A DNA stretch of 64,000 nt from Branchiostoma lanceolatum (lineage: Eukaryota; Chordata; Leptocardii; Amphioxiformes; Branchiostomatidae): assembly GCF_035083965.1 (NCBI RefSeq), contig NC_089722.1, positions 22,251,142 to 22,315,141 on the forward strand, given 5' to 3'. Positions 36,401-53,000 of this stretch are shown piece after piece. A program made the translations under genes and the position numbers. Numbering within the stretch: the first letter of the stretch is position 1; each line of letters opens with the position of its first letter. The notes below the pieces were generated by a model. It saw only the letters and a list, made by a program, of their open reading frames with translations. It did not search any database and was not told the DNA's origin.

Positions 36401-38848
36401 TTTGCCATTTTTGTGTCTCTCTTTACCTATAAGGGCATTTAATCAAAGTGACATTGCCAAAGACGTGGCCAAAGCTGTGAAGCTGCGTGCGAAGTTCCCC
36501 TCGTTCTTCGCGGGGTACGACCTGGTGGGACAGGAGGATCCTGGCCACCCCCTGGTGTACTTCCTGGACACCCTCCTCCAGCCTGGGCAGCAGCACCCAC
36601 CAGTGGACCTGCCATACTTCTTCCATGCAGGGGAGACAGGTACAGCCAAAACTGACAATTGCAAGAAGACCACTCACGGGACCGATAAAATCTGCTCTGT
36701 GTTAACAGGTGGTCACTATAGACAAGATTCCTAATGTCTATGGGACCACCAAAAAGTGGTTACATTGTCTTGTAGATGACCTTATGTAGAGGTGATCACT
36801 TGTACAGGTTTGAATGTGATTAAGGATGGACAATGTAGACATTCAAGAATTTGGTATATCCATCTAAAACATGGTTTGCAGCAAGGATAAAAAAATCTTG
36901 ACTGTAAATGATGAGTTAAAACACTTTAATGTAATGTAATGTAATGTAACATTAACTTTAAATCTGACAAATTCTTTTTTTGTCTAAAGAGTTTTTTTTA
37001 GATAATTATACAAATTGACGTTCTAAGAAACCCATATCTTCCATGGTCCAGTGACTAATTCATAAACACAGGTATCAGGTGTTTTATGTCACTGTGAACT
37101 GCTTGAGATGATACCCCATGCAATGTAACTAGCCACTGCTACATGTACTTGTATATGAAGCCAATGCATTAGCCTGGAGGACAGTAATGATACTTTATTT
37201 TACTGCTGTTGACTATGATACTGTGTGATGAATACTCTAGTATCATAATGGTATCATAATGATTATATACTTTATGGATGATACTGTACATATTGGGTCT
37301 TTTAATTCTTTTAACATCATGTATTTCATTTGACAGACTGGGAGGGTATGGCCGTGGACTATAACATACTGGATGCCATCCTGTTGAACACGTCACGTAT
37401 CGGACACGGGTTTGCACTCGCAAAACATCCCGTCGCCATGGATTTGGCAAGGAAGAAGGGCATTCCCATCGAGGTGTGCCCCATATCAAACCAGGTCAGT
37501 TTGGGTTGTAATTGGTACCAGGATCATAGAGTGTATCATACAAATGTACATGTGATTGATTATATCCTACAAAATATGTCAAATAAAGGACAGTTGACTT
37601 TGGAACATTGGAACATTGGATAACAGTGAAATTGTAAGCATATATTGGTCATGATAACAAGTCAAAGAACAAGACAATGCTTCACTCTTGTGAAAGATCC
37701 AAATCCATGATTTTGTAAATATTTCTTCATTGTTGGAATATATGTCAATGCCCTTTGTGGCTCCTTTTCAAATGACAGATGGCACACGTGTGATGGTAAT
37801 ATATGGTGTAGCCATGGTCTGCATTGCCAGAGCTTTTAATTATCTTTTATTGTGAAAGAAAGTGCATATGTATAACATAGGGACAGCCCTATGTTTCCGA
37901 CACCCCTTCATGTATGTTTCGACACCCCTACATTCCTACCCCCTATTTTAGGGTTAATGTTCCGAGGGGTGTAGGGGTGTCAGAACATAAGGGTGTAACC
38001 ATGTAACATAGGGACTTTACAGAGATACGTGTATAAGGTGGTGACCTTACCTAGTCAGCTTTGCAAATATCCAGGATAAACCTTCTCCATCTTTCACACA
38101 GGTGTTAAAACTGGTGGACGACCTTCGGGACCATCCAGTGTCCTTCCTCCTGGCCCAAGGTCATCCTGTGGTCATCAGCGCGGATGACCCGTCTGTGTGG
38201 GGTGCGAAGGGTTTGTCGTACGACTTCTACCAGGCCTTCATGGCCATGGGAGGTGTGGATGCTGACCTCGCGTTCTTAAAGAAACTGGCTTTAGACTCTT
38301 TAAGGTATGACTTATTATGAAATATTTATTGTAAGATGTTTCTTGTTAATGTGAAATACCTACAAAATTAATGTACAATGATTTTTTTTAAACAGGCTAA
38401 TGATTCATTACCATAGCCTGTTGGTAATATTTTGTTCTACAGTCCATTACCTGTACCGGTGACCACCTCTGCATAAGGTCAACCTGGCCACTTTGGCCAC
38501 TTTTTGGTGGTCCCTTAGATTATTTTTTGCATTAATTCAAGCATTTTAATGCTTAAAATAATTCCTGTCTACTTTGGCCACATGTCTAGTGTGACTATTT
38601 GCTACATGTCTCTTGAGTGGTCATGATAAACAGGTTTGACTGTAATTAGTAAAACTTTAAAGGAAGGGAGTGTTTCTCACTTCAGTGGATAGTAGTATAC
38701 AAGGCCATTGCTATCTCTCTGATTTACATGTTCTGTATTTGCATACAGGTATAGCAGTATGGCAGAGAATGAGAGGTCAAAGGCCATGCAGCTGTTTCAA
38801 CAAAAGTGGAAATCGTTCCTCCATGATGTCCTTTCCAATGGCATTTAA
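33422..38848 (+). CDS. ADA2: ADA2/ADGF-type secreted adenosine deaminase
   Basis: This enzyme deaminates extracellular adenosine and deoxyadenosine to inosine and deoxyinosine. Eight coding exons: 33422-33734, 34287-34503, 35143-35353, 35763-35890, 36434-36639, 37337-37494, 38102-38304 and 38749-38848. They join in frame to 511 aa, the usual family length. A signal peptide (residues 1-21), the ADGF N-terminal region and a cysteine-containing insert (about 126-175, N-glycosylation sites) precede the catalytic barrel. Metal and active-site motifs are present: HLHDD (His109, His111), [19 protein letters not shown] and [10 protein letters not shown] chose the ATG at 33422 because it starts the signal peptide; an in-frame upstream codon at 33329 would put 31 residues before it. 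Possible poly(A) signal at 39393. All key residues are present, so activity is expected. Confidence 0.94.
34612..34735. repeat. Dispersed CCACTTTTTGGT repeat in ADA2 intron 2
   Basis: Words such as AACCACTTTTTGGTAGTGCC and AAAGTGACCACCTGTCC recur in introns 5 and 7 of this gene and in intron 5 of NCBP3. It is probably a degraded short element. Confidence 0.5.
36700..36825. repeat. Dispersed CCACTTTTTGGT repeat in ADA2 intron 5
   Basis: Contains ACAGGTGGTCACTATAGACA, GGACCACCAAAAAGTGGTTA and GTGATCACTTGTACAGGTTTGA, the same set of words as at 63180-63425 and, partly, 38460-38640. Confidence 0.55.
36927..36950. repeat. TAATG pentanucleotide repeat
   Basis: Four tandem TAATG units lie in ADA2 intron 5. 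Confidence 0.8.
37873..38015. mobile_element. Hairpin element in ADA2 intron 6
   Basis: An inverted repeat (CCCTATGTTTCCGACACCCCT against AGGGGTGTCAGAACATAAGGG) is bounded by direct copies of TAACATAGGGAC at 37873-37884 and 38004-38015. The direct repeat could be a target duplication. Confidence 0.55.
38440..38645. repeat. Dispersed CCACTTTTTGGT repeat in ADA2 intron 7
   Basis: GGCCACTTTTTGGTGGTCCC, CTGTCTACTTTGGCCAC and AACAGGTTTGACTGTAA match the family members at 34612, 36700 and 63130. Confidence 0.5.
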
Positions 38849-41524
38849 AGGTCAAGCATCACCACTGCATCCCTGCTGGAACATCAGTGAATGGACATTT
38901 TTAAGATGTACATGTTGGCAACCTACTTATCCAGTAAACCTCTATAATAGACCAATTTGAACGACGAAAACTGTTTTCGTCATAGGGGTGATTTTATTCA
39001 CAAACTGTCAGGTCATCGCGCACTTTCAAACGCTTTCGAATGACATTCCCCAAACCAGGAGGAAGCAGGTGTTTGATTACAATCTAAATTATAACAGATA
39101 AGAACAAAACAAGCCATGTTTCTCCATACTTTATGCAAGTGAGAAAGGGGAATAGCCACCGACACTGTATAGCGATATGCAGAAACGTTTGATGGCATGT
39201 GTGCGGGCGCCCGCAAGAAGTGAATACCCATGAGACGCAGGGCTCTGTGACACCAGTCGGAGTTCTTGGAAAGTCGTTTGAATGCATTCTATTATCAACA
39301 GATGTGCGTGATGATCTGGCTGTATAAAATCCTCCCTGTGAAGAAATCAGTTTGTGTCATTGAAATTTGTCTATTTATTTTTGGTCAAGGTTAATAAAAA
39401 CATGTAATATCAAGATCGTAACAATTTGTAAAGATGTACAAGTAACATTATCTATGTTACAAGTTGTATCTTATAACTGGCATTCCATAGCTTCCATTGA
39501 AGTTGGCCCATAGATAATGTTTCATTAGTTGATAACAAGTTGTCTTTCCTGTAACAAAATTCTAGTTGCCACCTAAGATGTGTCATTGAGCGTACTGTCA
39601 AGAAAAAGGCTACTACAATGTAGATTTCTTTATATGTGCAATTGAATTTAGTACAAAAATATGTCATTAAGCAAAATGACCAAAGGAATGTTCCAAATCT
39701 AGCTTCTACAATTGTACTTAACTGTATAAGGTCGATTTGCTGTTAAAGCCTGTCGAAATTATGACTATTTGAAGAACTGAAATTTACTTTTTGTAAAATA
39801 ATGAAGTATTCAAAAGGCTATAGAATTTTTGATGAAGTATCTTCAATGTGTATTTTAACAAAGTTACTGACTGTTATCAATTACCCAAATGCAATCAAAT
39901 GTATAAAGAGTAGTTTTTAACTATATGGTGCAGGTACACTTTAAACATGAGCACTACTGAAGATCTATATCTAAATTATCACTATTGATTAGTGTTTTGT
40001 GCATTATTTGTCACTGAGCAGTCATTTTAAGTAATACAAATAACAGTAGATTAACATTGATAGAAGACAGAAATGTTGCATAGTTTCCTTCCTGATATTT
40101 TACAATGTGAAAGTATGTAAGTATGGATTCCGAATAAAGTTTCCAAAAAAGCTAGAAATTTGTTTCCATTTTTGTAGTGTGCAATTTGTTTGATAGTTTG
40201 TAGGACTTTCCCACATAAAAACAAAGAGGAGGATAGGCTTTGTGTTAATAGAGTGGTAGGGACGTAACTATATAGCAAGTTAGAAGTTGTCATAAACAAA
40301 GGAGAGAAATACAGCAACAGCAGCTATTGTAGTCATGCAGCCTACAGCTTACACGCATACAGCCCACAATCTTAATATTTGTCAAAAACTAAATTAGAAC
40401 TTTCGTTGCATTGATCGTCAGTGTGTCTTTAATGGAGTGTGGGGGCCGGCGTGTGCGCCGTGTATCTTCTACTGATGTCTTTCCATGGGTCACTTCAAAC
40501 GTACCCACCAGAACGTGCCTTTGTAGTGGCTTAAGAACGTGTTACGTCATACCAAATAAAGGTCACGCCCTTGCCTTTGTGTTTACCGTTGAAAGTTAGA
40601 TCGTACACCGTCTGTGCTTTCTAGTCTGCTGATGTTGTATCATTGTACGTTATTACTTCTCTCCATAGATATTCAGGGCGATAAATTTGCAGGAGAGGGC
40701 GCGCCCGCGGTCCGGGAGTTTTCTGAATGTCCCCAAATAGTGTTCTTTATCTGTTATAGGTAAACAAACTGACAAAACAGAGCGCTGAAATCTCTTCACA
40801 ATCTTTTTAATGAATTGAATCAACTAGCCAATGAGGCTGTGGTACTGTTGTATTTATCATTCCTTTCACGACTCTTAAGTACAATACGTGTCCATGATTG
40901 GGGACAAATTAGCACAAAGACTGACTTCAGACACACACGGATAAAATCAAAGATCCCTATCTGTTTATGTAGGGACCTGTCATAGTTTTCAAGTTACGGC
41001 AGGTGTTTGTTTAACGTCACGATACATTCACGGCACCTTGTTAACAGTGGAAGCCGCCCGAAAGTGATACCTGTCCAACAACAGTCACGTTAGAGAAGCA
41101 TAAACAGAAATGGGCACATTAAACAGTCATGGACGCGATATGGCTTGTGGTCGAACAGTTGACAACTGTGCTCCTATTTTCTGTGTTAGAACGCTGAGAC
41201 TATGACCCTTATATCTGATTTCTGGCTGTTTTGTTTTATCCACAAGAGTGCCCACTACGAATGCGGCATTAAGTTGAAGCGGCCTTGCGTCGCGGACGTT
41301 CGGACGTCGCATGTTTTAGTCCAGGACGAGGGACACAGGTGACACCCCTGGCTGGACGAAGGAACGGGAGACTCTTGTTTTAACGTCAACACACCGACCG
41401 GACACATTGAAAAACACAGAACGTTTTCTGTTGAGTAGAACATCGTGAGCTTGATGTAGAGGAGCATTTTGGATTTTGTCCAACGGTTGAACCTCTTCTG
41501 TTGAATCTGAGTCTATCCAAAGGT
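38849..41524. other. Intergenic region, ADA2-like gene to the 41.5 kb gene
   Basis: The first part is the ADA2 3' untranslated region, with AATAAA at 39393-39398. From there to about 41.1 kb the DNA is AT-rich with only short, overlapping open frames. The stretch 40430-40740 is GC-richer and 41040-41524 may contain the promoter and leader of the next gene. No domain is recognised. Confidence 0.6.
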
Positions 41525-42241
41525 ATGGCACATCAAGAACTGTTCGACTTGCAAGTGCTAGTCGACGATGATGAAGAGACGTCAGGAAAGGTACCGAACA
41601 TCAAGGAGGCCCTGTCCCGGCGACAGCTCAGCGCCGGCCGCACGGCGGACTACCGACTTCCCGAGGTACCGGCGAGCCTCGGGACGGGATACCAACTCGA
41701 CATCCTCACGGCGATGAGGCTGAGAACTTTAGACAAAAAGAAGGCGGCTGAGAACTCTGAGTCTCTTGTCTTGTGGCACAAGTCGCCCATTTTGAGAAGA
41801 ATATATGCCAAGTCTGCTCCACCACCAGGCGAGCCTTTAAGACATGCGAATGCCTTTAAGAAAGCTGCTACAGAAAAGGCAGAAGAGGGAAGACAATCCA
41901 GCATGACTGTAGACCACGAAATCAGACGGGTGTTCCGCGGATTTGACTTTCGTGACGTGGATGTCAGCAACCTACCGGTGGTCAAAGACATTCTGAAAGA
42001 CGGCGACTCGGAAATGACGGACACAAATGGCAACCCCGGCGATAAACCAACAAAGAAACGGTCAAGAAAGGAGTCAAGATGTGACCCGCAGAAAAGACAT
42101 CACGGCAGAAACGGTCTTGACGACAGACTGGCGTCTCCAGGTGTGCAAGACTGTGAGACACCACGGACTTATAAGACGGAGAAGGTCTCAAGGTGGATAG
42201 CAAAACACTTCAGACATCGGAGTCACTGGGACGACGTATAA
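41525..42241 (+). CDS. Unrecognised intronless gene, 238 aa
   Basis: This is a single open frame from ATG at 41525 to TAA at 42241. I do not recognise the family. The protein starts with an acidic region (VDDDEE). A central part of about 110 residues has K/R-E-rich helices (MRLRTLDKKKAAENSE, HANAFKKAATEKAEEG) and a VDHEIRRVFRGFDFRDVDV segment. The tail is basic, with KPTKKRSRKESR resembling a nuclear localisation signal. There is no signal peptide and no membrane segment. The frame is open for 239 codons at coding-like composition, longer than any non-repeat frame nearby that lacks a known domain, and its overlapping opposite-strand frames are shorter. It could be the terminal exon of a larger gene, but I see no strong acceptor just upstream. 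Confidence 0.65.
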   Translation: MAHQELFDLQVLVDDDEETSGKVPNIKEALSRRQLSAGRTADYRLPEVPASLGTGYQLDILTAMRLRTLDKKKAAENSESLVLWHKSPILRRIYAKSAPPPGEPLRHANAFKKAATEKAEEGRQSSMTVDHEIRRVFRGFDFRDVDVSNLPVVKDILKDGDSEMTDTNGNPGDKPTKKRSRKESRCDPQKRHHGRNGLDDRLASPGVQDCETPRTYKTEKVSRWIAKHFRHRSHWDDV

Positions 42242-43067
42242 CATGTACTTTTAACGTGATTTTAGATGGCTGAACTTATTGTATCACATCCGCATCCAAT
42301 GCATCTATTTCTGTCAGTAATAACGTTAGTAATTGTCAGGTAACAATGACCGCCGTTATGCCAGGGAGCAGAAGCGGTCTCTCAGACGATAGTTGTTAGC
42401 TCTGAGATGAATTGAAGCTCGCAAAATTTCCTGATTTTACCTAAGACGATACTACACTTGTAAGTATACATACATACATATTTTGAATTATTGACCTGGA
42501 CATATACGTCGTTCGCTATAATAGTCCGATATAGCAGAGAACCTATTGTATAACAACTTGTACAACGCTAAAGGCATTCAAGAAGTAATCGCACTTTTGA
42601 GTATACAAACTATTTATCTCTTTTATTGTAACTATCCCGCATCTAGCCCATAGCGGCCTGTTTTGTATACTAAAAGATGTACATTTTATGAATAGGGATC
42701 GTCGGGAATATATTAAAAATAACTTCACAAAAACGTGTTTCTTCATCTTTTCTGCATGCGTACATAGTTAGATATACGTGATCCTCATTATTAAGATTAT
42801 ATCTTATCACTTCCTATTGTATACGTGTTTCTCTTTTATACCGTTATACTTTTAATTCGTATTTCCCGAGAACCATAGTAGAATGGAACTCGTTGTCATC
42901 AAGTACTGTAGGAGCTTCATCACTAAGTAGCTTTAAAGAACGGTTGCAGTCAGATATGCAAAGACTAGGTGTAACAGACCGTTCGGTGTAATATGACCAG
43001 CTGCTGCCGCGCCGCGTGCCTGCGAAGCTGGTGTGTTACGCCTGATGGCGGTTATACCGGCTATATA

Positions 43068-43097
43068 GATACAGATACAGATACAGATACAGATACC
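43068..43097. repeat. GATACA hexanucleotide repeat
   Basis: Five near-perfect AGATAC/GATACA units in tandem. Confidence 0.85.
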
Positions 43098-43392
43098 AAA
43101 TTTCTAGCATTTGTTAATCAAATTGGAAAGGCCACCAAACGGGTAATCACTACCACTAAAAGGGTAGTTTATTGAATGGAACGTCAGTGAAATCTTGCAA
43201 ATGCGTATTGAATCTTCACTTATCAAACAAGTCCATGACAAGAGCCTGTGAGGGTATATGATTACAACAGAAAATGTATATCTAAGAGGTACAGAAAACC
43301 GCTAGATTCTGAGATTGCCACACGTACAAGCCACACACACACCTGCCGCTAACTTTTTTCTTGGCTTGGCAGAAAACAGATACGTCATCAAA

Positions 43393-43405
43393 GGGTCAAA
43401 GTTCA
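43393..43405 (+). promoter_or_regulatory. DR1-like motif upstream of the thioredoxin-fold gene
   Basis: GGGTCAAAGTTCA fits the DR1 consensus for HNF4/RXR-type nuclear receptors and lies about 140 bp before the start codon. A TACGTCA half-CRE is just upstream (43381). Function is inferred from the motif only. Confidence 0.35.
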
Positions 43406-43544
43406 CACACAGGTGGGAGTTTGTTTTCTGGGTCAGGTGTGACGAAGCACATGACGATCACGACCCGGGCAGAGTCCTTCCGTTTTCTTGTAGAAGAGAC
43501 AGACTGTTAGAAGACTGGGGATCCGTGACACAACACACACCATA

Positions 43545-47027
<3,483 letters not shown>

Positions 47028-48319
47028 GCAGACCTTGTGCTGATCTTAGCATTTGGGACAACATTTGATTTGGAGGACATAAAAGTGAAGAGTAACATTT
47101 ACACCAAATCCGACGGTCAACAATTTTGTGAGAACTGATTTTGCTGCTGTTACTTTTCTAATCTTTATGATTAACGGGTACCAAAGCTACTGTAAGGACA
47201 ATCAAATTATTACTAAAACTGAAGATTTTCCAACGGTTTAACAATTGAAATTGTTTTTCTAGAAGTTTAAACATGCAAAATGCATGTCATCTATAGATTG
47301 TTTGACTACCAAATATAGAACTGATCATAGTTGTCCTGTCAATGATCAAAAGTAATTTGCAATAACTACCCTTAGTTATTACAAGTATGCAAAACAAACA
47401 AGACCAGGTATCAGCTTGAATACATGTATGTGCAATCGTATTGTGTGTTTCATATCAATTCAATGTATGTGTGAAAATAAAGTGCAACGACAAGCTTTCG
47501 TGACTTCGCTTGGAATTCTTTATGTAACACTTGAAACATTTCAAACCATCATAATTAGAGACCCACCAGTAATCATGTACGAGGTACTGTACAAGAACGA
47601 GGTACAACATGTACAACGATTAGTATTAAGGGCAAGAAGCTCCTCTAGTCAGTTCACAAAGTCACGCAAAATATGCACAACATCAGCAAAAACCACAGAA
47701 CTATTAAGCATGTGACCTACTGAGGCACATTTGTAGGAAACTTATGTAAAGCCGAAGAAAGGAATTGCTGTGTTTCTGGTCACAGTCCTGAAAAACCAAG
47801 GAAGGTAGGTAGGGATTCTCTACAGTTTTCAAACGATTTGGGCCAAAGTGCTCCAACAAACAGTTGAACAATGTAAAACTGGAATGCTCAGGACACAGGT
47901 ATCTTAAACATGGTGTTGTTCAAAGAAGTACGATGTGTACTACACATTTCTACATCAACTGTTCAAAGCCTTAATCTGTTAAGAGAGTGTGGAACATAGG
48001 AAATCTGTAAGAACATTTTCATGACTACACGGTTTCTATTTTGAATTTTCATCACTCAGATGTCAGATCGAAAATTTTATGTCCCTTGCTAGAGGTCGAA
48101 AAAAAAAAGGCCAGGGTCAGCAGGTTTTAGCTAGGGTCTGTCGGGTAACTGGAAACACAGCATTTTTTCCCCTAGGTCTACACGAAGGAGAATGTCTACC
48201 CAGCTCGATTTTGCATATCCTTGTTTCCTTACATGTAACTCGATGGTTAAAAATATCTCACCATCATCAATCAAATCTATCCCTGTGTCATCCACATATA
48301 CATATGAGTTTATATGTAT

Positions 48320-48556
48320 TTCTTAAGACAACTGATCTTTGTACATTATAAATCAAGTCTTTGTGTCAAACAATTAAATTTAGATGAATGCCCAATCAAT
48401 AAAAGATGTTCAGAGACATTGAAGGAGAATTTATAGATGGCAAGTAACATACATCAGACATGTAAAGGAAAAGTCATTAAATAACAAGTCTATGAATGGA
48501 ATTTGAAAGAAATCACAAAGTGTGTTGGTATGCAAAGGTCATTTCTACATTAGTAG
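48320..48556 (-). repeat. 235-bp inverted repeat, right copy
   Basis: Reverse-complement partner of 45777-46012. The two copies enclose exons 5 and 6 of the thioredoxin-fold gene. Confidence 0.85.
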
Positions 48557-49701
48557 TAAGAGACACTGCAAGACACCAGTACGGTGTTGTTATTACCATA
48601 TACTAGTTTCGTGAGTGACCTTCTCCTAGTATTCTCTTACTGTACTGTACCTTAGCGAAGCCTAGATGAGCACAGGAGGGCCCAAACCTTACCCGTCACT
48701 GGACGTATTTGCTTTAAACGTACTTATGTACAGCCTTTTTAAAAATTTGCATCACCTGACTGTGCTTTTCAGAGTTACAGCAACATACACTGTGAAGTAT
48801 ATCAAGGCACTTTGGGTACAAGGAATAAAATTATGCATATGACAGGCAATGGAATACTTTGGTATTCACTTTTGGAAAATAAAAATTTGCTCTTTGCTAA
48901 AAATGTTCTTGTAACAATATTGATTATTTCTATGAAAGTTTTACACTCTGTGACCTCTTTTTCCTATATCTACTTGTTAATTTTAAGATTCTTCTTCAGT
49001 AACACTGTTACTATCAATATGATACTGTTGGTTTACAGTAGTGCACTGGTTACAAAGAGACTTTCAAACTTTGGCTTTTCAATAAATCAAATATCCCCTT
49101 ATCAGATGAATTGTCAGCTTCTTTACAGACTTTTTACATACAAAAGCTGAAATACATCAACAGCCATGTCTTTGGAGATAAAACACAGTTAAAAACACTT
49201 TGTACATACCACCATAGTGCTGGCATACACCACATGTAACAGTCTTCTTCATCAAGGCACAAACATGTTTGCAGCATAATTTGAATCACCACTGACCAAT
49301 CAGGCCACACCTAGGTTTGACCAATCATGTGACTGACAGCTCATTGCTATGGCAACAACAGCATGTAAGCAGATCTTAATAAAGTGAACCAGTGAAAGTT
49401 CTTTGGGATTAATTATTTTCTTACAGTTACACATTTAAGGCAATACCAGTAGCCATTTAGGTGACATTAAAATCTAACAGTTGATAGCACAGAAATATTT
49501 CATTTGCATATTCATAGATTAGAATTTGCACTTAAAATAATAACAAATCACTTGTCACATACAAATGTGATAGAAAGCTTACTTCATTACACATTATATG
49601 TAGTGATATTAAAAGTGTTTATCTCGAAATAGGTCTCAAATTCCTGTTACATTTGCTAAAACTCACTGTGTCTGAGCACAGGAATCTACTTTTAACAATT
49701 C

Positions 49702-49809
49702 TTTATTTTGACATATCTTGGACACATTTAACAACATACACAAAGAAAAAGATACTTTGACATTTCTTGGACACACTTAACAACATACACAAAGAAAAAG
49801 TTACTTTGA
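49702..49809. repeat. 49-bp tandem duplication in RNF34-like 3' region
   Basis: TTGGACACATTTAACAACAT and the following sequence to AAAGAAAAAG occur twice, starting at 49718 and 49767. The 5' edge overlaps the TTTATT poly(A) signal for the - strand gene. Confidence 0.8.
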
Positions 49810-50045
49810 TGTTACAAAGTTACAAAGCTCATATTACATACAAAATACAATTTACAAGGTTTGAGTCATGATTTTTACCCTGTAACATGATTGTGCAAGG
49901 AATTCACACCATTAGTATAGTTTACAACAGGTCAGTCTAACACTGCAAACTACTATAGTTTATAACAGGTTCAGTGTATCACTGCAAATTGGAAATAAAA
50001 CATGGCAGGAGACCTTTCCATTCAAGGTCAAGCAACGACTGGAGG

Positions 50046-53000
50046 TCATGACTTGAAGACGTGAACGGCCCGGACCACGTACTGGCGACAGATGGGACAT
50101 TCGTTCATCTGTCGTCCGCACTTGGTACAGGTGACCATGTGTCCGCACTCCAGAAGTACGCAGTCTATGGCGGCGTCCATGCAGATTTTACACAGAGTGT
50201 CTTCAGGGACAGAACTATCACCGTCCATTCCCTCACCTGAAACAGTCAGCAAACTGAAGTTTAGACTTAAAATTATTGGTCAGTTAGATTCATCAATGAA
50301 GGTTGGACATCCACAGAAAATGTTACATAATATGAAACAAATCAAACAGGATGAATTTTCTAAAGAGTCAGACAGTTCAGATAGCATTCACTATCATTCT
50401 TCAGTCACTGATCATGACGAAAGACTGTTGATGCTATCTGAAACATCTGACTGTTTAGAGAATTCATGCAGTTGCTTGATTTATTGTTTGTATTATGTAC
50501 AGCAGTTAGACTCCTTAAACCAAACATCTCTTTAACATTTCACTGATGAAATTAGCTGAAACAGCACTGATATAAACCTTACAACAATGCCAACTCATAA
50601 GATTTAAAAGTTTTTCAGACCATAACAGAAAAGCAATGCCCATTCCAGATCCCTTACCCTCTGTGGTGTCTGTTGGGATGTTCTGTCTGGACTTGTACAG
50701 TCTCTTCACCCTCTCCACTAGCTCCTCCTTCTCCACACAGCCTTTGTAGTCTACAAAGTTTGCCGACAGTAATTCCTTCAGCTGTCTGACTGTCAGATCT
50801 TCCACCTCGTCTGCATTACTGAGGTCCGTTAGAGAAGTACGTCTCTTTGGCTGGCTGGGCTGTTCACGTGAACAAGAACAGAATAATATTAAAATGGTGG
50901 AGACTACACTTCTTCATAACAAAGCAAGCAAGAGTTTCAAGATCTCACAACTGTGTGAAATCTTTAGAGTTTTTCATAAGTCTTGTTTAATTGTAGTTCC
51001 TTAATCATGACTACTATTATATGTGTCCATTGATCACTTCCTGTCACTCTAAAGTGACCATGATTGGCATATGGAAAACATCCAAAAAGAATACCTTTCC
51101 ATGAATCATTAGCCACTTCCATTGACCCCAATGGCCAGTACTTTCATATCTGATTAATGGTCTACCACCTCTGATCTTTATTTCCTGCCACTCCGAGAAT
51201 CTTTGCAGTCATCTTCCCAGTCACTAACTTCTTGCCACTCTAATGACAGTGTATAGTGTATTCAAATGACTAAGAACACATACCAACCCAAACAAACATA
51301 AAGCAGACCGAAAACAAAGTCTCACTAGTCAACTATTGAACAACAACCAGAGACAGCGTTTGTGATTCTTGACTTACTGGAGCTTCTTCATTTGAAGTAG
51401 CACTACTTGGTTCGCTGTCTTCTCTCTCTGAGAACACATGTCGCTGCACTTCCTCCTGTAGCCGCCGGAGGGTCTCTGTGAGCTGCTCCCCCACCCCGGG
51501 TGTTCCTGATGTGTATGTAGTGGACGTGTGTGATGAGAACGCGGATGAGCTGAAGTTACTGTTGTCACCAGGCGTGGCTTCCTCGGCAGCTCTTCTGCGT
51601 GTCTGTTGGGAAAGTACATGTAGTTATAATGTAATTTCATCTATTTCAGCAGGGACTTAATTTCGCATTAGAAGGGGAAGAAGGTTTCACTGTGTTTTAA
51701 ATTTGCATTTAAAACAATTCTGAAGTACCGTAGTAATACCTTGGAGATGCATATTTGTGTTTAGACACCACAAATATGCACCTCCAAATCATTACTACTG
51801 TGTGTATGATGAATTTGGGAGAGCTCTGCAAAAATACCCCCCCCCCCTCAAAAAAAATGCCGCAGCATGAAGCAAACAACCATCATACATTTCATTGCAA
51901 CAAGACCATCCAAATCAAAAGAATACGACAATAAAACAACTAAAATCAACCAACGGATTAACATTTTTTTTAAACAGTAAAATTACTACTACCAGACCTC
52001 TGCCTGAGCCCTCTGTTCCTCCGCTGTTCTTCTTGTTGTCTCATTGGCCGAATGTCTCATGATCAACTCAACCAGCTCGTCCTTCTCTGTGCACATGTCG
52101 GACGGAATGTGTTTCGTGGTCAAGAACTGACGCAGATCCTTCACACGCAGACGACGGAGTTCGCTACGCTGCATCGGGTCGAGGGAGAAGACCCGACAGC
52201 GGTTGCACCGCCGGCGGTCTCGTGTTCTGTCCGCCTCATTGAGCAGGCAGTTGTCGCAGTAGAGGCTGTGGCACTGGAAACATTTGTGCTGGAACACGGG
52301 ACAGACAGGTTAGTATCTGTATCTGTACAGCCCCTATAACAGACCTTCAGTGTAGCATAGTTATATTGATTACACTAAACAACCTGTCACACCTATCAAA
52401 TCTACCTTCAAGCATCGTTTAAAGCTATCTAGTGAGAGTGCCTCTACTATACTTAGTGGTAATGAGTTCCGCTCTATAATTACTAAATTGTTCAAGGAAA
52501 AAAGACAATTTTTGAACACATAAATCATGAGTTTATAACTCTGGTACTTGAGGACTTTTTCTTGTTCTTTTCTAAGCTGGTATTAGATACTTGGATGTAC
52601 TTAGATGATTAGATACTTAGCAGTCCACAAGTTAATTAGTCATTTTGTACATCATTACATGTCTGGACATTTTTCTTGAGAGACATCTACTAGTACTAAA
52701 GACTTGTTTTCATTTTGGTGGATTTACTTTATTGATAGTAATCACTAATGGGGAAATCCAAAGGGTATGTGCACCTGTATTTTGGATGAGCAACAACTAA
52801 ATCTTATTCTGTATATTCAAACTTTTGTTTTTCTATATTAGATTAGGGTGTGGCTGTGAAAGCTTTCAGGCCATCAGCCTGATACTACTTTGTCTGATAA
52901 GTTCATTATGAGGTCATCCAGCTTTTAATATTTTATGACCTGCCCTGCTTAAACCAACAAAAGAAAAGGCTGCCATTCAGGTAAGTAGGGGATTTGTCAA

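Larger units (their letters stand above)
42242..43544. other. Intergenic region upstream of the thioredoxin-fold gene
   Basis: AT-rich to about 42.9 kb. A GATACA hexamer repeat (about five units) is at 43068-43097. The last 200 bp before the start codon at 43545 is richer in GC and probably holds the promoter. No gene is seen. Confidence 0.6.
47028..50045. other. Convergent intergenic region
   Basis: The 3' ends of the thioredoxin-fold gene (+) and the RNF34-like gene (-) face each other here. Signals: AATAAA at 47476 for the first, and TTTATT at 49702 (AATAAA on -) for the second. A 113-codon AT-rich open frame at 48812-49150 has a hydrophobic, low-complexity product and no recognised domain, so it is not called. 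The right copy of the inverted repeat is at 48320-48556. Confidence 0.65.

Noticed and set aside
48812-49150. 113-codon hydrophobic open frame
   Set aside because: AT-rich low-complexity product in 3' intergenic DNA with no conserved motif.
51374-51640. The 88-codon - strand frame over RNF34-like exon 3
   Set aside because: It is out of frame with the flanking exons; the true frame ([11 protein letters not shown]...) joins exons 2 and 4 at phase 0.
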